From a virus: 23,258 nt of DNA. How positions within the stretch are numbered: the stretch's first letter is position 1; every line of letters starts with the position of its first letter. Where the stretch lies: positions 1 to 23,258 of IMG/VR virus record IMGVR_UViG_3300020463_000143; one strand, 5' to 3'. The notes under the pieces were generated by a model. It saw only the letters and a list, made by a program, of their open reading frames with translations, was not told where the DNA came from and ran no database searches. Below are positions 19,824-23,258 of this stretch, one piece after another. The position numbers and the translations under genes are program-made.

Positions 19824-22800
19824 GTTAACCCCGCTAATTCTAACATTCGTTGTTTAAAAGCATCGCCATCTTCTTTAGACTCAAAAGATTTACGAGCTTG
19901 ATCTTGCATATCAGCAAGTTCATCATTGTTAATTACTCGGCCAAGATTGGCTAAAGCCTGTCTACAAGACTCGATAAATTCTTCGACATCGTCTTCGTCA
20001 TCTATCGCTCTGACTCCAAAGAAAGCCTTTTTGGTTGCTTCATCTCCAAAAAGTATAACTTCTGCACGGAAATCGTTAAAGTCGTAGTATACATCATCTA
20101 CTGGAACTTCATCTGCACCTAATGCATGGTCTAAAAATTCTTCAATATAGCCTTGGATATCATCTTTGATTTGCTTTGGATCCTTGTTCATTCCATTCCA
20201 AGTTTCTTGTGAAATGTCATCTAAATCAAGATCATCATTTTCAGCATGTGCTAGTTGATCTGGTGTAAGTTGAGTTCTAATATCAAAGCCGTCGTCTTCT
20301 TTAACTGTGCTTTCGACTTTACTCTCTAGTAATCCAAGATTGTCTAGCTCATCACTTATGTACTGTACTGGATCTCCATCTCTACCTTTCATTGTACCAT
20401 ATGGCATATCTTCTGAATAGTAATCAAATAAATCTAAATATAAATCAGTATCGTATACGTCCATTAAATCACCACTCATTTGCAATTTTTTGGCTTCTGC
20501 TGGATATTTTTTCATTATATCCATGACTTGATCTTTTTCCATGTTTCTTTGTGCTACTTGTGGGTAATCAGTATCATCTTCGTCTAATCCAAAAGCAAGG
20601 CTTTTCAGTGATCTTAATTCTTCGTTGTACTCTGCATCATTTTCTGATTCGCCAATATCATACATAAAAATTTTACTGTATACATCTGGATGATCTTGCT
20701 TGATTGCATATTTGATATCTTGCATAAATTTTTCTTGTGCTGAAGTATCTCCTGGACCTCCATATTGACCTGCATGAACAATATCATCACCATCAGCATT
20801 AGCATTTTTCATAAGATTTTCTAATGCTTCGATTGAATCCTCAATATCATCAATCATAATATATGAATAATCAAACGGATCACCTTGCATTAATTCTTTT
20901 TCTACTTCTTCATCACTCATGCCTTTTGCTTTGAGTTCTGCTTTAGCCTCAGCCTCTCCATCATAGTACTCTTTTTGATCTGCTTTATAGGACATTAAAA
21001 GTTTTTCTAATGCTGGCTTTACATCAGCTAGTTTGACACTGGCTCTATCAGGTACTTTCATTGCCTCTTCACGACCAGTATTAGTAGCTTCTTCAGAATC
21101 TTCTACTTGAACTTCTTCTGACATATCAACATCTCCCTCTGCTATGTTTAATAATCTCCTGGCTAAATCTTTTGGCATAGTTGGATAGGACATAATATTT
21201 TTCTTAAGCCAATTTGCAATAATTGGTCTTGCATCTCCATTTGGGTCTTTTTCGCCAGCCGCGTATAAATCATCATATAAACTGTCATCACCTATTCCAA
21301 CACTAATTGCATTTGTTGCATCATCACCATCTGGTCCTAGTGGAAGTGGTTTTTTCATTAATTCTTCAATAGCATCAACATTTTCTACTGTATCTGGAAT
21401 TGCCCATGTGCCTTCGACAATAGTGTTAGCCCAATTTTCAAATTGTTCTGATTCTGTTTTATCTTTGCCGTATAAGTCTTTCTTTGCTTTATTAATTTTT
21501 TTAGTTTTACCTTTAAGATACTTCATTGCAAGACGCATAGAAGCCGCACGTTGTTCTGCATTATCCTGGTCAAGTGTTGCAATTGCATTACCCATTGCAT
21601 CATCTGCAACATTTACTTCTAAGTAGTCTAATACACTTTTTACAATGTTGCGATTCTTTTGTGCTATATTCTTTTCTTCGTCTTTGTCAAACTTTTTAAC
21701 TTTTATCATATCAAGTTCTGATTTAAGTTTTTGAACCTGATCTGGTACATCAAGTATTTCAATGTCATCGTTTGATTTAGAAAAAGCAATTATATCATTT
21801 GTGTTTGCTTGTTTTTTCGCATCCATGTCTTTTTCAAATTCTGCATAATCATCAGCTTCTTGATCGGCTACTTTGTTATTTTCCATTGCTTTTAATCCTC
21901 GGGCTAAACTTGGTAATACACTATCAACAACATTGTCTTTATGTATTCTTACTAATTTTGTACGAATTTCATCTAAATCTGCTTGTTCAATACTTTCTTC
22001 TGTAGGCTCGTATTGCTTAATATAACTTGCATAACCTTTTGGTCCTGACAGTGTTTTCAGTGTAGAATGTAATCCCATTGCACGTTCACGTGCTTGTTCT
22101 ATAATTTTTGTTGCTTCGTCTTGTTCTGCAAAGTTGTCTGCACGTCTAAAAGATTTTACAAACTTTTTTAAATCTACAACTTCTTGAACTAATTCAAGTA
22201 TATGTTGTCCAACTTCATCTTCATATACACCACCTTGGTTAACATGTTGTGCTAACGCTCTTGCACCTGCTAGATAATTATGTGGTAATTTTGTTCTTTC
22301 CTTGGCACTATTTTCAACATATAAACTGTGTATGTATCGTGTACGACTTCCACGCTTTTCTTCATCAACTGGCTTTTGGTGCTTAACTACTACTCTTACT
22401 TCGCCAATGTTTTGATAACTTGTTTTTAGACTTCCGTGCATCTTGCCTTCCAATGTAATTTCTTCGACGTTATTTGACGTCATATTTGTTTTAATGTAGG
22501 CATAGTCTTTCTTGTCAAGTTGTTGTTTTCCAATGTTACGCACATCGAAACCCATTAAGTTGCGTTTTGCAAAATAACGAAGTTCTTTTAAAAACCCATA
22601 CCAGTCTTTCTTATCATTATATCGCATATCTTCAGAAATATTATTGTTATAGTAAACTACGAGAGTTGAAGGATCAACAATGTTTACTGTTACGTTTCCA
22701 TAGGTATTACCACTAGCTGAATATTCTAGTGTAAATATTCTTCCAGTACTAGCATCAATTGTACTAAGTGCTTGTTCGTTTGCAATAGTTAACTTATCAA

Positions 22801-22855
22801 ACTTTTTGCCTAATACGGCACTTAAATCTTTTGCTATTTTGTTATGTATTTCCAT
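19820..22855 (-). CDS. Large acidic protein of unknown function (about 1011 aa)
   Basis: No enzyme domain recognised. The N-terminal ~230 residues are strand-rich with basic patches (TLEYSASGNTYGNVTVNIVDPS, WYGFLKELRYFAKRNLMGFDVRNIG, KTNMTSNNVEEITLEGKMHGS, and EVRVVVKHQKPVDE followed by RTRYIHSLYVEN). Residues ~230-560 are charged helices, probably coiled coil. From ~560 on there are repeated blocks of Asp/Glu-rich helical sequence with DDxxD patches. It ends FKQRMLELAGLT. The ATG at 22855 (MEIHNKI) is preferred because it begins 4 nt after the preceding stop; an in-frame ATG at 22891 would overlap the previous gene by 32 nt, and neither has a clear ribosome site. Size, acidity and a terminal tag suggest a scaffold, prohead-core or internal virion protein, but this is inference. 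Confidence 0.75.
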   Translation of the reverse strand: MEIHNKIAKDLSAVLGKKFDKLTIANEQALSTIDASTGRIFTLEYSASGNTYGNVTVNIVDPSTLVVYYNNNISEDMRYNDKKDWYGFLKELRYFAKRNLMGFDVRNIGKQQLDKKDYAYIKTNMTSNNVEEITLEGKMHGSLKTSYQNIGEVRVVVKHQKPVDEEKRGSRTRYIHSLYVENSAKERTKLPHNYLAGARALAQHVNQGGVYEDEVGQHILELVQEVVDLKKFVKSFRRADNFAEQDEATKIIEQARERAMGLHSTLKTLSGPKGYASYIKQYEPTEESIEQADLDEIRTKLVRIHKDNVVDSVLPSLARGLKAMENNKVADQEADDYAEFEKDMDAKKQANTNDIIAFSKSNDDIEILDVPDQVQKLKSELDMIKVKKFDKDEEKNIAQKNRNIVKSVLDYLEVNVADDAMGNAIATLDQDNAEQRAASMRLAMKYLKGKTKKINKAKKDLYGKDKTESEQFENWANTIVEGTWAIPDTVENVDAIEELMKKPLPLGPDGDDATNAISVGIGDDSLYDDLYAAGEKDPNGDARPIIANWLKKNIMSYPTMPKDLARRLLNIAEGDVDMSEEVQVEDSEEATNTGREEAMKVPDRASVKLADVKPALEKLLMSYKADQKEYYDGEAEAKAELKAKGMSDEEVEKELMQGDPFDYSYIMIDDIEDSIEALENLMKNANADGDDIVHAGQYGGPGDTSAQEKFMQDIKYAIKQDHPDVYSKIFMYDIGESENDAEYNEELRSLKSLAFGLDEDDTDYPQVAQRNMEKDQVMDIMKKYPAEAKKLQMSGDLMDVYDTDLYLDLFDYYSEDMPYGTMKGRDGDPVQYISDELDNLGLLESKVESTVKEDDGFDIRTQLTPDQLAHAENDDLDLDDISQETWNGMNKDPKQIKDDIQGYIEEFLDHALGADEVPVDDVYYDFNDFRAEVILFGDEATKKAFFGVRAIDDEDDVEEFIESCRQALANLGRVINNDELADMQDQARKSFESKEDGDAFKQRMLELAGLT

Positions 22856-22859
22856 ATTA

Positions 22860-23252
22860 TTATTTATCCGATATTCTTTGTCTTGCGGCATTTAAAATTG
22901 CCAGGTTTTGCTGAATCAACACCGGAACTGGCGTTGAAAAACCGCCATAACAAGGATGACTATACAACCATTCTTCATGGTCTCTACAGACATTCAACCT
23001 GTTATGCACTTTACATAACAACCTGCCACTAGCATGTTTGTGTATCCACATTCTAGCAACATTATCTTTTAACGGCGTAATGTTTTGTTCACCCTTCCAT
23101 TTTTGGACGTCTATCTTTTGTCTTTTCCAATAAGACTTACTCCAAGGACAAACACTTATGATAGAAGCAAAGTACTCGCTCCAATCTTCTTTACTTACGC
23201 TTTCCGCCTTTTCCGCCACGTTTTGCCATTTTCTGACTCCTTTTCTATACAC
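22860..23252 (-). CDS. Conserved-type phage protein (up to 130 aa), start uncertain
   Basis: Not assigned a function. Strong W/P/H-rich features: EDWSEYFASIISVCPWSKSYWKRQKID-x-QKW, LLCKVHNRLNVCRDHEEWLYSHPCYGGFSTPVPVLIQQNLAILNAARQRI. The ordered aromatic and Cys/His residues suggest a defined small fold; I recall this type from marine T4-like phages but no role. The frame has no ATG: GTG at 23252 or GTG at 23219 are possible, and it stays open to the window end. A strong ribosome site (GGAG) lies 7 nt before an ATG at 23229 in another frame, which reads MAKRGGKGGKRK then stops, so the true N-terminus may be reached by a frameshift. Confidence 0.65.
   Translation of the reverse strand: MYRKGVRKWQNVAEKAESVSKEDWSEYFASIISVCPWSKSYWKRQKIDVQKWKGEQNITPLKDNVARMWIHKHASGRLLCKVHNRLNVCRDHEEWLYSHPCYGGFSTPVPVLIQQNLAILNAARQRISDK
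23191..23229 (-). other. 12-codon basic micro-ORF overlapping the 130-aa frame
   Basis: ATG 23229 preceded by AAAGGAGTCAGAAA reads MAKRGGKGGKRK and then TAA. The start signal is better than any in the overlapping frame. It may be a leader peptide, a frameshift donor for the 130-aa protein, or a sequence error splitting one gene. Confidence 0.45.
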
Positions 23253-23258
23253 AAATAT

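Noticed and set aside
22861-22868. GATAAATA as a late promoter for the large acidic protein
   Set aside because: It is only 5 nt from the preferred ATG, so the transcript would be leaderless; it also lies in the coding end of the previous gene. Not strong enough to annotate.

Overview
The window looks like part of a T4-like (myovirus) phage genome with low GC content, most likely from a marine phage infecting an alphaproteobacterium such as a SAR11/Pelagibacter relative. The T4 assignment rests on recognisable replication and recombination proteins: gp41-type helicase, gp61-type primase, UvsW, UvsX and gp32, with a weaker UvsY candidate. The host guess is inference. It rests on AT-rich coding, an FdxA ferredoxin and an NDUFS6-type CHCC zinc protein that both resemble alphaproteobacterial forms, and marine-phage-style metabolic genes. 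Every gene but one lies on the minus strand, so transcription runs from high to low coordinates. Genes are packed with 1-30 nt overlaps or short gaps. No tRNA, CRISPR array or insertion sequence was seen, and no gene-free stretch exceeds 300 bases. The longest, about 240 bases at 19386-19625, holds a terminator, a consensus promoter and the gp32 leader.

Layout in the direction of transcription. (1) 23252-19626: a conserved-looking 130-aa protein, a very acidic protein of about 1011 aa, and a 65-aa protein. The last two share the C-terminal motif FKQRML-x-LAGL. (2) 19610-16289: terminator, sigma70 promoter, gp32, a leaky-looking terminator, uvsX, a small acidic protein, a UvsY-like candidate and a helical protein. 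(3) 16314-13912: a SAM methyltransferase, a nucleotidyltransferase fused to a sugar-isomerase-type cupin, and an FkbM methyltransferase, probably for surface-glycan or small-molecule modification. (4) 13915-10605: an early-gene region of small genes with strong sigma70-type promoters at the junctions. It includes a MESH1-like (p)ppGpp hydrolase, an entericidin-like 42-aa lipoprotein, two tiny membrane proteins, a SWIM zinc-finger protein and an AAA+ ATPase. (5) 10578-6031: terminator, a HARP-like protein, UvsW, a ClpP-like protease and several conserved unknowns. (6) 6034-1: two zinc-binding proteins, a compact DnaE-like polymerase fragment, FdxA, a lone plus-strand gene, a putative structural gene with a late-type promoter, primase, helicase, and a second DnaE-like fragment running off the window.

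The genes read as a DNA replication/recombination core (gp32, UvsX, UvsW, gp41, gp61, DnaE-like pieces, AAA+ ATPase) interleaved with host-takeover and metabolic genes. The most unusual items are the dispersed DnaE-like polymerase pieces, the MESH1-like alarmone hydrolase, the entericidin-like lipoprotein, and the shared C-terminal tag.
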